This document shows, one piece after another, positions 45,153 to 55,819 of a stretch of 64,000 nt of DNA. Source of the stretch: Diphasiastrum complanatum. Taxonomy: Eukaryota > Streptophyta > Lycopodiopsida > Lycopodiales > Lycopodiaceae. The notes beneath the pieces are model-generated. The model worked only from the letters and a program-made list of their open reading frames with translations. It ran no database searches and was not told the origin of the DNA. Numbering within the stretch: the first letter of the stretch is position 1; each line of letters begins with the position of its first letter. Both the position numbers and the translations under genes were made by a program. The stretch lies in the NCBI GenBank assembly GCA_029204225.1, contig CM055100.1, positions 64,337,067 through 64,401,066 on the forward strand, written 5' to 3'.

Positions 45153-48100
45153 CCATAGTGAAGGACTAGACTGCATCTTGATAAAATAGACTCCTTTTGT
45201 AGGACTTGGGATCTAGAGACTAATATTAAGAAGACTAGGTTTGTGGTCTTCAATACATCTAGATTCCTTTTAGTAGAGAGTCCTTTTTCTTGGATAGTCA
45301 ACACTTAAAAATTGTTTCTTCTTACACATATCTAGGAGCACTCTTTACTTGGTCTCAATTTAGTATGAGCCAAGTTGCTATGAGAAGACCGGGGAAATGA
45401 AGGCTTCCTTCTTCAACATGGAGGGACTATTCTTTCGTAGGCATATTTGAGATGGAGAGAGTAAGTGTTACCTTTTCAATACCACCCCGGTTATTCTGAC
45501 TACCATGTATGCCATAGAGACTTGTTGTATTGGGGTAACTTGGTTGGAGTGGGCTCCTAAGCGTGCATTGAAACATCGATCAAGTAGTTCCAATCATTGT
45601 TGCAACCAACGCGTTTGGAAAAGGTTCCAAACGCGTTTCCAAACGTGGCCGTTTGAAACGGCCATTCCAAATGTGGCCATTTGAAACAGCCAGATTCGAA
45701 AGGATTTTTTTTTTGATTTTATCATTTTTTAGACATTTTACTGTAAAGACCTTAAATTTCACACTCTAAAAGTGAGTAAAAAGGTTCCAAATGTTTGAAT
45801 GATTTTTCCAAACGTTTGAAATGGTTGGTTGGAACCATAGTTGCAGCGAATCGCGATTCGCTGTCGAATCGTTGTAAAAAAAAAACGAGAATATATTGTT
45901 TTTTGGGCCTCCTCCTCGCGGCCAATATTGTTACACCTCCAAGGCCAACCTGAAGGTCTAATGCTCCTTTCAGAGGTGGCACTTGAGGAAATGAAGGAGC
46001 CCCATCAGAATTTAATTGAGGGACACAACTACAACTCGATATTTGCAAACTTTTCCTCAAAACAATACTCCTACTGGGCTACAAAATCAACTGCAGGTCT
46101 ATCTAGCAAAATGCACCATTAGGAAACATGCTTTATTGTCCACGAGGGATCAACATTAGACCTGGTGCAAATTGCTGGATTAGATCACAGGTCAGGCCGT
46201 CAAACAATGTAAACAGACTCTTGCTAGCGAAAGGACATGCAGTTGATTGTGTATTGAACTAGTAGTGGAAGCTATAGTGGAGTTATAATGCACACAGGTT
46301 GAGAATTCATTTTAGTTGTGAGGTCAAACTTTATGTTATTAAGCCAGGTTGTTTTAGACCCACTGGACCATTTTGCACCCAAATAGAGCTTTCATCTGAT
46401 ACCCATATTGCCCAAAAAAAAATCCAAAAAAAAAAACCGATTCTAAACGATTCTGGAATTTTTCTGAATCACGATTCGGACCGCGATTCTGAATCGCAGT
46501 GCATCTATGGAACTTGGAACTATGATTCCAATTTCTCTTTTTACTTCATATTTCATAATTTATAGTAATTTTATTCATATGTAGTCAAACAACTTGTCGA
46601 CTACTGTAGCTGCCATTCAAGATGTTTTAAATAGTCTACTTTTTATGTATTATGCTCATTTGGATGACATATTTGATATGCATTTCACAGTCTTTGAAAT
46701 TCATGAAGAGTAGAACATATTTGAAATTTGTGAAGAGTACCACAGAACATAATTATTGCATGCCATTGGAAAGTTGTGAAGAAGTTAGAATCAAGTTTAT
46801 GTTCTTTAAAAAATCATTTCTATCAAGTTGATGCTGATGCATAATAAGGATATTGGCAAAGGCATTGTAAAGGATAATGTGACCAATTTAGATCAGTATT
46901 GGTTGTCACTCAACAAAGATTCCTTTTTTTTGGGAGGGGGGGGTGAGGGGCGGGCTTAGGCCCCTCTTTGTGGTCTTGCTGTGATACTGATGTGTTGCAT
47001 GCATGCTTGTTAATCATCTTGTCGTCGATCATACATTGCATGCTTTATTTGCATGTGAATATGTGGGTATACCTTAAAGTTTGGGATCCTTTGTTGAGGC
47101 TTGTGACAAAGAAACCAAGAGACAGCAATGTGAGTAATTACTAAGTGAATTTCATGGCCAGAATCTGTAAACTTAGAGCTCAATGACACCATCAGAATTC
47201 AGAATCTACTGAAAATGATTGCAAAAATCAGCCACCTGGAAAATTATATCATAGCGCCTGAAGGAAACATAAAATTTCTGGCTATGATTGGTCCATAATG
47301 CAGTAGTGCATAAGATCTCTTTGCCGTGTCTGATCAACCTTCAAAGGTAGAGAAAAGAGATTCTGGGAATACGAGGGCTTATGAGAGTGTATGTTTGTTT
47401 TATCAATTGCAGTAACTGATCGAGAACCTCAAAATGTAGTACCAAGTTCCAACAACAGCATGGAGGGAGTCAGAATCAATCTGTCCTAACCAGTTTACAT
47501 GAAATCAGAGTCAAACCTGTGTTAGCCTCCAGGTTTAGTTCACATAAAATTAATTTCGAGAAAGCTCATCAACATGGTTAATAACTGGCAGCTTTTCAAT
47601 TCTGGGTAAATCAGCAACTTCAGGCACATTGATTTTGACATGACCCAGCAGAAAGGCTTACCTGCTGACTCAATTTTCTTTGTGGTATTTACCTAGTGTG
47701 AGAAACATGTACTAGATAGAAAAGAGAGTACGATTGCAAATCGATGCTCTTAGTTGAGCTGGAAAGACAGAGGCTGTTGCTCTCGTGAAATCCGTTTTCC
47801 TGCACCGCCGGCCTGAGTATCTGAGCTAAAGGTATATGGTTTTCTGTTTTGCGAGATTGGATGCGAGTAGAATGTTGTAGTGATTCTGACCGACTTTGGG
47901 GAAATACAAAAACCTCATCTAGACTTTAGCAAAACTGAAGTTTGGAAATGGATCAATTGATGCCTTTGCAGTTTGAAAAGTTAGTCTGTCCTATGTTTTG
48001 ACATCTTGGTTTGAATTCTACATGACCGTGATAAGTCAAATTTTGACACCCTGGTTAGAATTTCATTTGATCTTCCTTTTACTTTTCAAAACTCCACATG

Positions 48101-51100
48101 CACTTGGTGCTCTTCAGAGTATCAGCTGGATTTTTGTGATGCTTTCATCTGCCACTCTTTAGAAAGTGAACCATTACTGTTGTCAATGTCTTTAGTACAT
48201 GAACTGTTGTTTGGATAATGTTTGTTCATGGAAGTTACTGAAATCATTGAAGTTGCTCTCAAAACATCCTTTTTGAGAAGTTTTTTAGATTTATTCCAAC
48301 TTGAATTGTCTATTGTCAATGGTCGGACTTTTCTATATACCAACTCAATGATCACGCATATTATAATTTTCTTTTACAGTGAACTCCAGTCTTTTTTGTT
48401 AATGGTCCTGGTGCCACTTAGTGCTATTTTGAAAGTCTCCCTTTCTTTCCCTTTTGCTCCTCATAATTGAGTATAGGTGTAGTTAGCAACATGAAAGCCC
48501 GTTAAATTTGGATTGTATTTGAAGCTTGGAGATATTTGTGCTATTAATAATGGTGCAACATTATGCAGTGTCGATACCCTCGTAGACCGCTGCCGAGATC
48601 AATACGTATCCAACTATGGTAAGTAGAGATTGCTCAGTTTTTTATTCTCCTGTACGTTGACCTAATGCATAACACATTGAGGCCTTAGACATGCTGCTTG
48701 CAGGGAAAGGATATCAAATGTTGGTCTTAATCTCTGTTTAATGACTATGTCAGCCAGTTGCTTCCATTGTATGCCTCCTGCAATTTTGACGATCCTGTTA
48801 AGGGAATATCCAGTGCATGTTGATTTTTTTTTTGGCATGCATGAAGCTATACATAATTAGTACTTCCCAGGTTTCCATTCGCTTTCATAATTTGAAGAAA
48901 TTTTTTGCTCCAGCATATTTCAGAAATCTTTTAATTGGACATTTTGTAAAAGTGAGACCTTTTTACAAGTTTAACAAAAAGTTGACAACTTTGTCTCTAT
49001 GCCCCCATCTTCAGGCCTTTATGTGCTACCCAGGAAACATAGTTTGTGCAGGTGATAGTCTTTGCAGCTACAGATGTCCAACAGCTTTCCATCATACAAG
49101 TCATTTTTGAATTTTCTTTTTGTACAAAAAGGGCCTCAGGCACATCAACCACATAAATAAGATTCACTTTAAATAATGCACCATAGCCTCCAAACAAAGC
49201 AAAGAAAAAAATGGTGAAAAGGTGCCTCAAGAACCTGTTTTGCTTGCACATCGGCGATTCGTGAAACATTGCAAGTAGGACTGTCATGTGCCACTCGTAC
49301 TTTGAACCAAGTGTCCTAGTGAGTCTATGACACCTGTCTTGTTGACCGGTGAACCCCTCCTTTGTGGAGGTTAGTCCAAGCAGTCCAGATAGATGACCCA
49401 GTACTCTATGCCAAAGCTAAAAACAACTTTGAACGATCAATTCAAACTAATTACAATGGTCCCCACAGGGCGGTGCCAAGTCATTTCAATAACTACAAAT
49501 GTACAATTGTCATGTAAAATTTCAAAAACTAGGACATGGAGTAAAAGCTCTAACAATAACAATGATATAAAAAAGTCGACACTTGGGGCGTCCCCAATAA
49601 ATCTCTTGAAACAAAACTGCTCCAATTGGAGCAAGGAAGCATGGTCCTCAAGTTCTTGATCACTTTGAAGCTCCTCCTCCATCCTAGCATGATCTTTGAC
49701 ATCAAGATGATTAGTAGCATTATGATCCACTTTACAAGATTGTCCTTCATAAAAAATAACATCCCTACTCACTATGATTTTCTTAGTGATGGGATTGAAG
49801 ACTCTATACCCTTTGCTATTTTCACCATATCCCACAAATATACCTTTGATAGAAGTGGCATCATCCTTCTTCCTTGTATCCAAGGATTGGTGTACATAGC
49901 ATGTAGATCCAAATATTCTTAGATCTTTGAGATTTGGCTTTTCTCCAAATAGAGCCTCAAATGGTGTGATTCCTCCAATGGCTTGGTTGGGCAATCTATT
50001 GCAGAAAAAGTAAGCACAAGTAATGGCCTCACCCCAAAATGGTTTTGGTAGAGAAGCATCTGGCCTTAAGGCTTTAGCACACTCACAAAGAGATCTATTT
50101 TTCCTCTCGGCCACACCATTTTGTTGAGGGGTATAAGGACAAGATTCCGAGTTTAGCTGCAGCTGCCCCTCTCATGCCAAAAATAAGGCCTGTAAAGAGT
50201 ACTCTCAAGTAAGTGTAGGCTGACACCACCACCAATGGCTGCCCATCAAATATTATCTCATGTCATGGCATGAAGGCTTGGATGTGTTGAGGATCATACA
50301 CATTCGGGATGTGCTAATAGGAAGGAGAGAGACTTGCTATTGCTACTTGTATTATTACAGCTGCACTATCATGTACTTAGCTGAATCATTGTAGCAACCA
50401 AACATGCTTGAAACCTGCCATGTTTCAAATGCATTTGAAATGTGGCATTCAGAAAATGCTTTTTGGTCCCACAACGTATTTTTTTGGAAGGTAAGCATAG
50501 GCCTTGTCAGAAAGTCTTTTTTTAACAGAACATGATGTAAGGGCCATTTGGTGAATCACGTTTAGAACGTGCCATTCAAAAAGTTGCTTTGGCCCAAAAA
50601 CTCATTTTCTTGGGGGAAACTTCTGTCTTGTTAGAAAGAAAAAATAGGTTATCTCACGAAAGAACAACATTTTAGGGCCTTTTGGTGAATCTTAACATTT
50701 CATGCAGCAACTTTAGTCTGAAACTGCAATCGTTCTCTTGTATGCCGTATGATGTATGCTATTAATTTGAATTTTATGGTTTGTGTAACTTTTAGCATCC
50801 TGACGTCTTTGAGATCTGTCACCTATTTTCAAGGATGTTGTATCATTGTGCATTGTCCTATGCTTTCCAATATGATACTTATTATTATATACCATATAAC
50901 AGTTAATGAGCATTTTTTTAAGAAACTAGTAGAAATTTTTATGTATTTGAAAACCCTAAAATCCAGCAAAGGTTCCAAAGCGTATGGTCAATTTTTTCAA
51001 ACGTTTGGTTGTTAAGTTAAGCTCGGTCTGATTGTTGAGCCTAATTTCTGCCAAACGGTGAAACAAACTACAACAGATAATTCAATGTGATTTCAATCTT

Positions 51101-52163
51101 TTTTGATTATCTTTTGCTGAATATCAGGCTTATAGGCCAATTTTTGAACTGCCAAATTTGCTGATTCTTCCAATTCCAAAAAGACGGGAAACATTATTGT
51201 GTATTCATGAAAGATCAGCTGGAAAACTTGGTTTTCAATGTTGTATAATGATGAATATTTGACGTCTTAGACGAAGTCTGAATATCTTGGGTTAGCCGTA
51301 AAATCTCAGACACAGCTCCTACTTAAAAAGCAAAGGGAATAATCATGACTCTGCATGCTTTTTTATGTTCCACTGTGTCCTGCATTTGCAAACAAATGCC
51401 ACAGAACTTTGATACAAAGGTGTTGTCTGTTGGACCTTCCCTTGCTGAGCATTGCTTTTAGAACAGTTTTGCTGTTTTTATTATTGATCAGACCGTTCAT
51501 ATCCAAAGATATTTGTTCAATTTAAGTGAAGTGATCTGTTATAATTTCAGAGTTATTCCATTTTCCCTGAGGTTTGCGGTTGCCAATCTAATGTGGTAGC
51601 TAGAGAGTTGACTTTATTTGCCAGCCCACATTTAACAGGTCCTGCTGTTTAGTTGTGATGTTTTTCAGGTTTGTCACTTCTTGTGAGATACGTCAACGAG
51701 CTGATTTTTTTGAGCCTTTCATTTATGGGACAAGTAATTTAACTGTCCAACAGGTAGAGCATACCAAATGTCTATTCCTGATATCTTATTGACACGTTTT
51801 TTTATTGTAGTTACCTAATAATAATATCTTAAATGGATGCCTGATTGTTTATTTGCAATTGCCCATCACTTCCTTCTGAAAATTGGTTGTTGTCTGCACT
51901 TTTTGATGTAGTTCTGCAAAGCATCAGTGGAGCCTATGGGTGAAGAAAGTGATCATGTACATATTACTGCACTGACAGATGCACTGGGTGTCCCAGTTCG
52001 GGTGGTGTATTTAGATAGAAGCCTAGGTGATTCAGGCAAGGTTGCAGAAGTCAACCATCATGATTTCATTCCAGCAAGTTCACCAAGTCCTGAAAAATCT
52101 GCTGTTCCACCCGTAACTTTGCTATATAGACCAGGTCATTATGATATTCTTTATGCCAAGTGA
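33779..52163 (+). CDS. Otubain-type deubiquitinase (OTU1/OTUB family), 9 exons
   Basis: Joining 33779-34000, 35279-35344, 35549-35632, 36823-36945, 37398-37450, 48569-48618, 51553-51571, 51669-51753 and 51912-52163 gives 954 nt, 317 codons plus TGA, with no stop and GT-AG at every junction. The product is a peptidase C65 otubain, a cysteine protease that removes ubiquitin, in cytosol and nucleus. Active-site block RGDGNCFFRSFMFSYL holds Asp111 and Cys114, and RPGHYDILY holds His310. EPMGEESDHVHITAL and VNHHDF are also typical, and the length is that of plant OTU1 (about 300 aa). Introns range from 97 bp to 11,118 bp; intron 5 and intron 6 hold transposons, yet all splice sites look intact. 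The start at 33779 fits the family length; an in-frame ATG at 33542 would add 79 residues. Confidence 0.92.
34876..35045. mobile_element. Foldback/MITE-like inverted repeat in otubain intron 1
   Basis: The inner arms GCCATAAAAGATGGTGAGGC (34923-34942) and its exact complement (34967-34986) pair over 20 bp around a 24-nt loop, and pairing continues outward with mismatches for a further 40-60 bp (TTGACCTT..CATTGGG against CCCAATGGAAGGTCAA). Size and shape fit a small MITE; the transcript would fold into a long hairpin. Confidence 0.7.
35279..35344 (+). CDS. Otubain exon 2
   Basis: 22 codons (EPISVLAAEYESGNPVFKAK IE), the conserved LAAEY helix before the catalytic core. Acceptor TACTGCAG, donor GAG|GTAGCC, both phase 0. 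Confidence 0.9.
35549..35632 (+). CDS. Otubain exon 3 (catalytic Cys)
   Basis: 28 codons, KLASLYGAIRRARGDGNC then FFRSFMFSYL. Holds the DGNC active-site motif. It lies in a different frame from the longest open frame over these bases. Acceptor TTACACAG, donor TTG|GTACC. Confidence 0.93.
36823..36945 (+). CDS. Otubain exon 4
   Basis: 41 codons, EYILETKNGAEVARVLKSVE to YAEFTFEDFLA. The FTFEDF motif is typical of plant otubains. Acceptor TGTATTAG, donor GCG|GTACAA. Confidence 0.92.
37398..37450 (+). CDS. Otubain exon 5
   Basis: 53 nt, VFVEQLESVLPGTTSSI plus two bases of the next codon. Acceptor TTTACTCAG, donor CAG|GTGAAG. The 11.1-kb intron 5 follows. Confidence 0.9.
38717..38800 (+). repeat. 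42-bp tandem duplication
   Basis: TTGGGCTCTTTGTGGGAGAA...TATATTGCT occurs twice in tandem at 38717 and 38759. In otubain intron 5. Confidence 0.85.
39612..39965 (+). repeat. Minisatellite, about five imperfect units
   Basis: Units of roughly 60-105 bp built on GCCTATTGATGGATCTTA..CCACTCTTTTGCATGAAACT..CAACCTTGCAAGGGAAA start near 39612, 39716, 39788, 39848 and 39917. In otubain intron 5. Confidence 0.75.
40047..40267 (+). repeat. 105-bp tandem duplication
   Basis: GTCCATTCAACATTGTCATG begins at 40058 and 40163; the units are nearly identical, through AACAATAGTTAACTTTGAAA. The minus strand is open through both and gives a 35-residue repeat, with no known domain. Confidence 0.88.
40440..42050 (-). 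pseudogene. hAT-family transposase, decayed
   Basis: Minus-strand frames give a BED-type zinc finger (RRWRCLFCGATF...RIRAH, about 41930-41870), a variable linker, then ATWSLPTREALRTRQL, GCSILSDGWIDIRRRPTINI (DUF659), VVTNNASNYVAMGELL and WTACAAHCIDLLMHDLG. This is the order of plant hAT transposases with DUF659. Stops interrupt it (for instance before GCSILSD and after HIARWI), and the C-terminal dimerisation region is not clearly readable. In life such proteins move DNA by cut and paste. It sits antisense in otubain intron 5. Confidence 0.8.
42690..42775. repeat. GATTCG palindrome cluster, copy 2
   Basis: CCGATTCGAATCGG (42707-42720) is a perfect 14-bp palindrome followed by two copies of GAATCGTGGTTCGT. 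Resembles the ends of the element at 45835-46510. Confidence 0.45.
43550..43863 (+). pseudogene. Copia RT start joined to polypurine tract
   Basis: Frames give EDIWRKAMDEEYDSIMKNKTW, KWVYRTKYK, KARLVAKGYAQ and GIDYEETFAPIAMSTTMRT, the first RT blocks of copia pol. At about 43810 the coding sequence jumps to the element end, AACATTAAGGGGGAG, so most of RT and all of RNase H are deleted. Stops occur (for example after GYAQ). Confidence 0.8.
43864..44290 (+). repeat. Copia 3' LTR (right end uncertain)
   Basis: Starts TGTTAGGAATTAATG after the polypurine tract. Shares ACCCCTAGTGTT, GGCCATGCTT.CGTGCTATTATAGG and CTATTTATAGTAAAT with the LTR at 20814-21434. Related but diverged; the end is not defined. 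Confidence 0.65.
45078..45146 (+). repeat. (GT)n(CT)n compound microsatellite
   Basis: About ten GT units followed by about 24 CT units; same compound type as at 32420-32474. Confidence 0.95.
45150..45590 (+). pseudogene. LINE reverse transcriptase C-terminal fragment
   Basis: Frames give IKKTRFVVFNTSRF and TYLGALFTWSQFSMSQVAMR, matching the N-x-x-KT-x-x-VVF and Y-x-YLG-x-x-F blocks that follow the RT catalytic site in L1-type LINEs. Stops are frequent. It is too short to tell whether it belongs with the LINE at 10.3-12.8 kb. Confidence 0.55.
45835..46510. mobile_element. Candidate inverted-repeat (MITE-like) element
   Basis: The left end CCATAGTTGCAGCGAATCGC and the complement of the right end CCATAGATGCACTGCGATTC form imperfect terminal inverted repeats, and both ends go on with GATTCG/GAATCG-rich sequence and an A/T run. 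The left end contains the 18-bp palindrome at 45845-45862. No transposase and no clear target duplication seen. Confidence 0.45.
46511..48568. other. End of otubain intron 5, no gene seen
   Basis: Non-coding intron sequence; a G-rich patch GGAGGGGGGGGTGAGGGGCG lies at about 46933. No motif found on either strand. Confidence 0.4.
48569..48618 (+). CDS. Otubain exon 6
   Basis: 50 nt. With the split Ser codon it reads SVDTLVDRCRDQYVSNY, the conserved R-x-Q-xVS-Y block. Acceptor ATTATGCAG, donor ATG|GTAAGT. Confidence 0.92.
49437..50150 (-). pseudogene. Ty1/copia integrase fragment in otubain intron 6
   Basis: Minus-strand frame starts YTPQQNGVAERKNRSL and runs open through AYFFCNRLPNQAIGGITPFE, GEKPNLKDLRIFGSTCYVH, IKGIFVGYGENSKGYRVFNP and KKIIVSRDVIFYE, the second half of the integrase and its tail. 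The frame is intact for 225 codons, more recent than most copia pieces here, but only this fragment is present. Confidence 0.85.
51553..51571 (+). CDS. Otubain microexon 7 (19 nt)
   Basis: TTATTCCATTTTCCCTGAG between acceptor TTTCAGAG and donor GTTTGC. It gives VIPFSLR when joined to its neighbours and is the only length-compatible candidate I found that restores the frame between exons 6 and 8. Confidence 0.75.
51669..51753 (+). CDS. Otubain exon 8
   Basis: 85 nt, (R)FVTSCEIRQRADFFEPFIYG then TSNLTVQQ. ADFFEPFI is a signature of plant otubains. Acceptor TTTTTCAG, donor CAG|GTAGAG. Confidence 0.93.
51912..52163 (+). CDS. Otubain exon 9 (catalytic His)
   Basis: 84 codons including TGA: FCKASVEPMGEESDHVHITA ... 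VRVVYLDRS ... VNHHDF ... YRPGHYDILYAK. Contains the catalytic His. Acceptor TTGATGTAG. Confidence 0.95.
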   Translation, partial: FCKASVEPMGEESDHVHITALTDALGVPVRVVYLDRSLGDSGKVAEVNHHDFIPASSPSPEKSAVPPVTLLYRPGHYDILYAK

Positions 52164-54860
52164 GAAACAGTTCATCTTGGCTCTTTACAATTGCCTCTTT
52201 GAATGGTCAACTCAGACATTCACAACAATTTTTTTTCTTTCGAAAAGTGTCTTCAACATATATATGCCCTTGTTTCACGAAAGTATTTGAATATCCAGCC
52301 AAGTTGAAAGACATCTGGCTACCGAGAAATGTTCTATTAAAGAGAGATAAGGGTCTATTGTAGAAGTACCATGTAATATTTTGCTGTGGCAAGTGTCGAA
52401 GTTCTCAGAAAGAATTTCTGGGTTCTTTGCAGTAGTCACTGTGTAATTTTTTGAAGTATTACCAATAAGATCATTTTACCATGAATGGTGCATGGCATAA
52501 ATAACATATAATCTGATGATTAGTTTCTGGACAAGTTATCTCATAAAGACCCAAGTTTTGTAGCATGCAACCCCAATAGGATCTTCATGAAGCAGAATCT
52601 GTATTCTGGAGGTGATACTCAATATCATGATGCAAGCTTGCCAAATTTATCCAAACCAAATATGTATGAATTTTGCTTCTTAAATCAGAATGTTGATCGG
52701 ATAGTGTGAGTTAGACGTTACTTGTGCATTTTTGTCCTTCTTGGGCAAAGGTTTGTATAGGTAAGGTACAACGGGAAAGATCAAGAATCTGAGCCAGCTA
52801 GTAGCTATGTGCGCTGTATCTAGCAAAGGATCTGGTCTACAAAGTCTCTTCCTTTTTAGAAATCATGCTTTGTGTGAAGTATTTTGAAAAAAGAAAAGGG
52901 TTTTTGTTAGATACTGAGGACGGAAGAAAGAGATTCAAACATTCTTCTGTCAAGTTTGGGAACTTCACAATAATGTGATGAGCACAGGAATAGTTGAAGC
53001 AACGATGGCCTTTTATCCTAGTGTCAAGGCAAAAGCATAGAGCCCATTGAAAATATTTGAGATGCTCGAGTTGGTAGGACCTTCAAGTATGCCTTCAGTG
53101 ATAAAAAATCTGAGCTGTTCTAAGATACACCCTTGATGCATGAAATACATTGAAATGTTTTTATTGTGAGACCATTTAATATCACTAGCATGATCATGTA
53201 GAACATTTACAGCGCACATCAGCTTGCAACTGCATAGATAGGTAATGGATCACAAAGCTATGTGGTTTTTGTGATTTTCATTGTGGTATATGTACAAGCT
53301 ATATGTGGTTTTTGTTATTTTCGTACATCTTTTCATAAGTATTTTCATGCCATAAGTTTTGAAGCTTCTGGGTTACCCCCTTTGTTTGCAAACAGGGATT
53401 CCAGTTTGGGTCTCCATTGCCACATGAACTCGTTTATCCAACTTGGCTCTGGTGTAGGACCCATGCTTTTATCTATACATCTACATTGTAAATAGAGCAT
53501 ACATAAGAATTATTGTGATATACCCTCTATTGATTTAAATGATGTTATTTGGTTGTTTTTTATGCTTACGGTATATTCAAAATGCTGTGCTTAAGTAAGG
53601 GTGTCTTGTGTTTTTAACTAATCAACACAGTCTTGACATCCAAGTCAAAAATAAAAAAGTCAAGGTTTTGATAAGTAGCAAAAGATTGGTTTTGTGAGAG
53701 GCAGCATGTGCACGTTGCCACTTTTGCATGTTGTAGCTTTGACTTTAGAGACTAGCTTGAACTGCAAAATGTGTTGTGCAATTGAATTTTGTCTTTAATT
53801 TTTTTTTAATTCCATTTATTTTATTTTGTAAATGGGCTCCAATACAAACTAAAGGTTCACTAGCCAATGATGAGTAAAAAATCACATCACAACATTTAAA
53901 AGTTACACTTTTTGTCAGAATTTGATTTTGAGTATTTAAAAAAACATAGCCAAGGAAACATGCGTAAGCAAGAGGCACTCAACAAAAAAAAAAAAACTAA
54001 GAAGCAAGAAAAGCATATGCTATGAGAATCGGTTAGAAGATGCATCAAAGGAATTTTTCTTGAAGGCCCAACAACAATAAGCTTTCTTAAAGTGATAACA
54101 GAGACGAAAGAACATTTACTTAAGGAAGAGAGCTACAAGTCTTTGATTAAGATTCACGTCGAACTAGGGCAAGCTTCCTCCTAATTCTTCTAGTACATTA
54201 GTAGAACACATACAACATACGTTGTGAAAATTTGGCAAAATCTAGCTTGGATACTTTGTGAATTTTTGTTTGTGAGAAAATCTCACACGTGTGGAGCCTG
54301 TTCCCACATGTGGAAAATAGACTAATTATGATAGATCTATGTTGAGTTAGGGGTACTCAAGTTTCTAGTAGAGATCTAGCCACATGTTAGATGTTGATTA
54401 GGCCATTTTTGGCATTAGAGCAAAATAGGCAAGTACGATTAGTCTTGTATGGATCTACTATGTATTCCTGGTTACTATGGTTATTTGGTGCACTTAACAT
54501 AGTCAGTGAACATAGACATATGATCAAATATTGTGTTAAACAATTACTTGCAGAGTTAACATATCTTGTTCTAAAAGATTTATTGGTTAACTTAAGAGAG
54601 ATTTGGATATGGGTCTAAATGTGGTGTTGTACTTGTACAATTAACATTTGCACCTAGACATTTGAGATTTCCAAATCTTTAGAATTAACTTGAGTGATTG
54701 GATTACTCCTGTGAAATGTTAATTAGTGACACAAGCAATGTGAAGAGAATTCATCAGAAATTGTTTGTTCATTTATGTTGCTTGTAAGACGCATGATTTA
54801 TGAATCATTCTGATTCATCACGAAAAGTTATGTGCATAGGATATACAAGAATTATTGGAG
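52164..54860. other. Otubain 3' flank, no gene seen
   Basis: Includes the 3' untranslated region and AT-rich intergenic DNA. AATAAA-like words are common, so the polyadenylation site cannot be fixed. No coding motif found. Confidence 0.4.
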
Positions 54861-54879
54861 AGTATTTCTCAAATGAGGA

Positions 54880-55350
54880 TTAGTGATTGTATCCCATAGA
54901 GCTCAATTGGATAACGAATCATAACGGTTCCAAGAATGATAACTGAATTCTCAAGGAATCTAGCAGAACTTTGGATATTTAGATTTCCGTCTGATTGCAG
55001 ATGATTTGTAGAACTCATACTTAAAGTTGTTTCTAACTTTTCAAACACTGCTTGCCAAAAATTTCCAATGAATTTTGGGTCACGATCATTGACAATATTG
55101 CAAGGTAGCCCGTACATAAAAAAAACTTCTCAACAAAAAGTTGAGCTAGTTTTGAAGCTTTAACAGTAGTTTTTGTTGGGATAATTTGATCAAACTTCGT
55201 AAGTCTCTCAACAATGACCCAAACTGAATCGTTAGTTCTAGACTGTAATATGAAGTTTTTGGTGGATGAAGATGGTTATTGATACCATTTCGGTATGCTT
55301 GTTGTCTTTGATTACTTGATGGTTTGAAATTTGGATAACGCACATTTTGG
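54880..55350 (-). pseudogene. Ty3/gypsy integrase core, decayed
   Basis: The minus strand reads NDSVWVIVERLTKFDQIIPT, then GLPCNIVNDRDPKFIGNFW and TTLSMSSTNHLQSDG, the gypsy integrase core around the first and second catalytic Asp. Frameshifts occur between blocks. The repeat at 55380-55830 follows on its 5' side. Confidence 0.8.
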
Positions 55351-55379
55351 TTAAGAATCCAGTTTGAGGAATATTTTTA

Positions 55380-55819
55380 AAATCTAGTATCACCAGGATG
55401 GAGAAAATTTTAGAATGATTCTTATATGTTTCATGAGTTATGTATTAGGCATAAACTCCAGTATCCTTTAGAAATTTAGTATCATTTCGATTCCAGATAA
55501 TTATGATTGATGAATCATAAGAATCTAACTATTTGTGATTGACAAATTATAAATGGATACTTAATCAGAGGATAATGATTTAATGTGTTGACTCTTAAGG
55601 ATGTCAAGCAAATTCCAATCTATTGAATGAGAGGAGATTTCATATCAGTATTTGAAAGTGTAAATCTCTTTACTCCAGTATCTTTTTGAGTCATATTGGT
55701 TCTCATAGACATTTCTTATTAAGTAAACTGTTTTTGTTTATGAAGAAGTTTTGCTTATTTTAGTGGATTGTAGTATGCTATAGAATTGTAGTCTATATGT
55801 GCTTGCGTATGAGTTCAGC
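55380..55819. repeat. Dispersed gypsy-associated repeat, copy 3
   Basis: Homologous to 1-420 and 5100-5620 in the same orientation (ATTATGATTGATGAATCATA, CTTTACTCCAGTATC). Cut at 55820 by the copia LTR. Confidence 0.5.
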
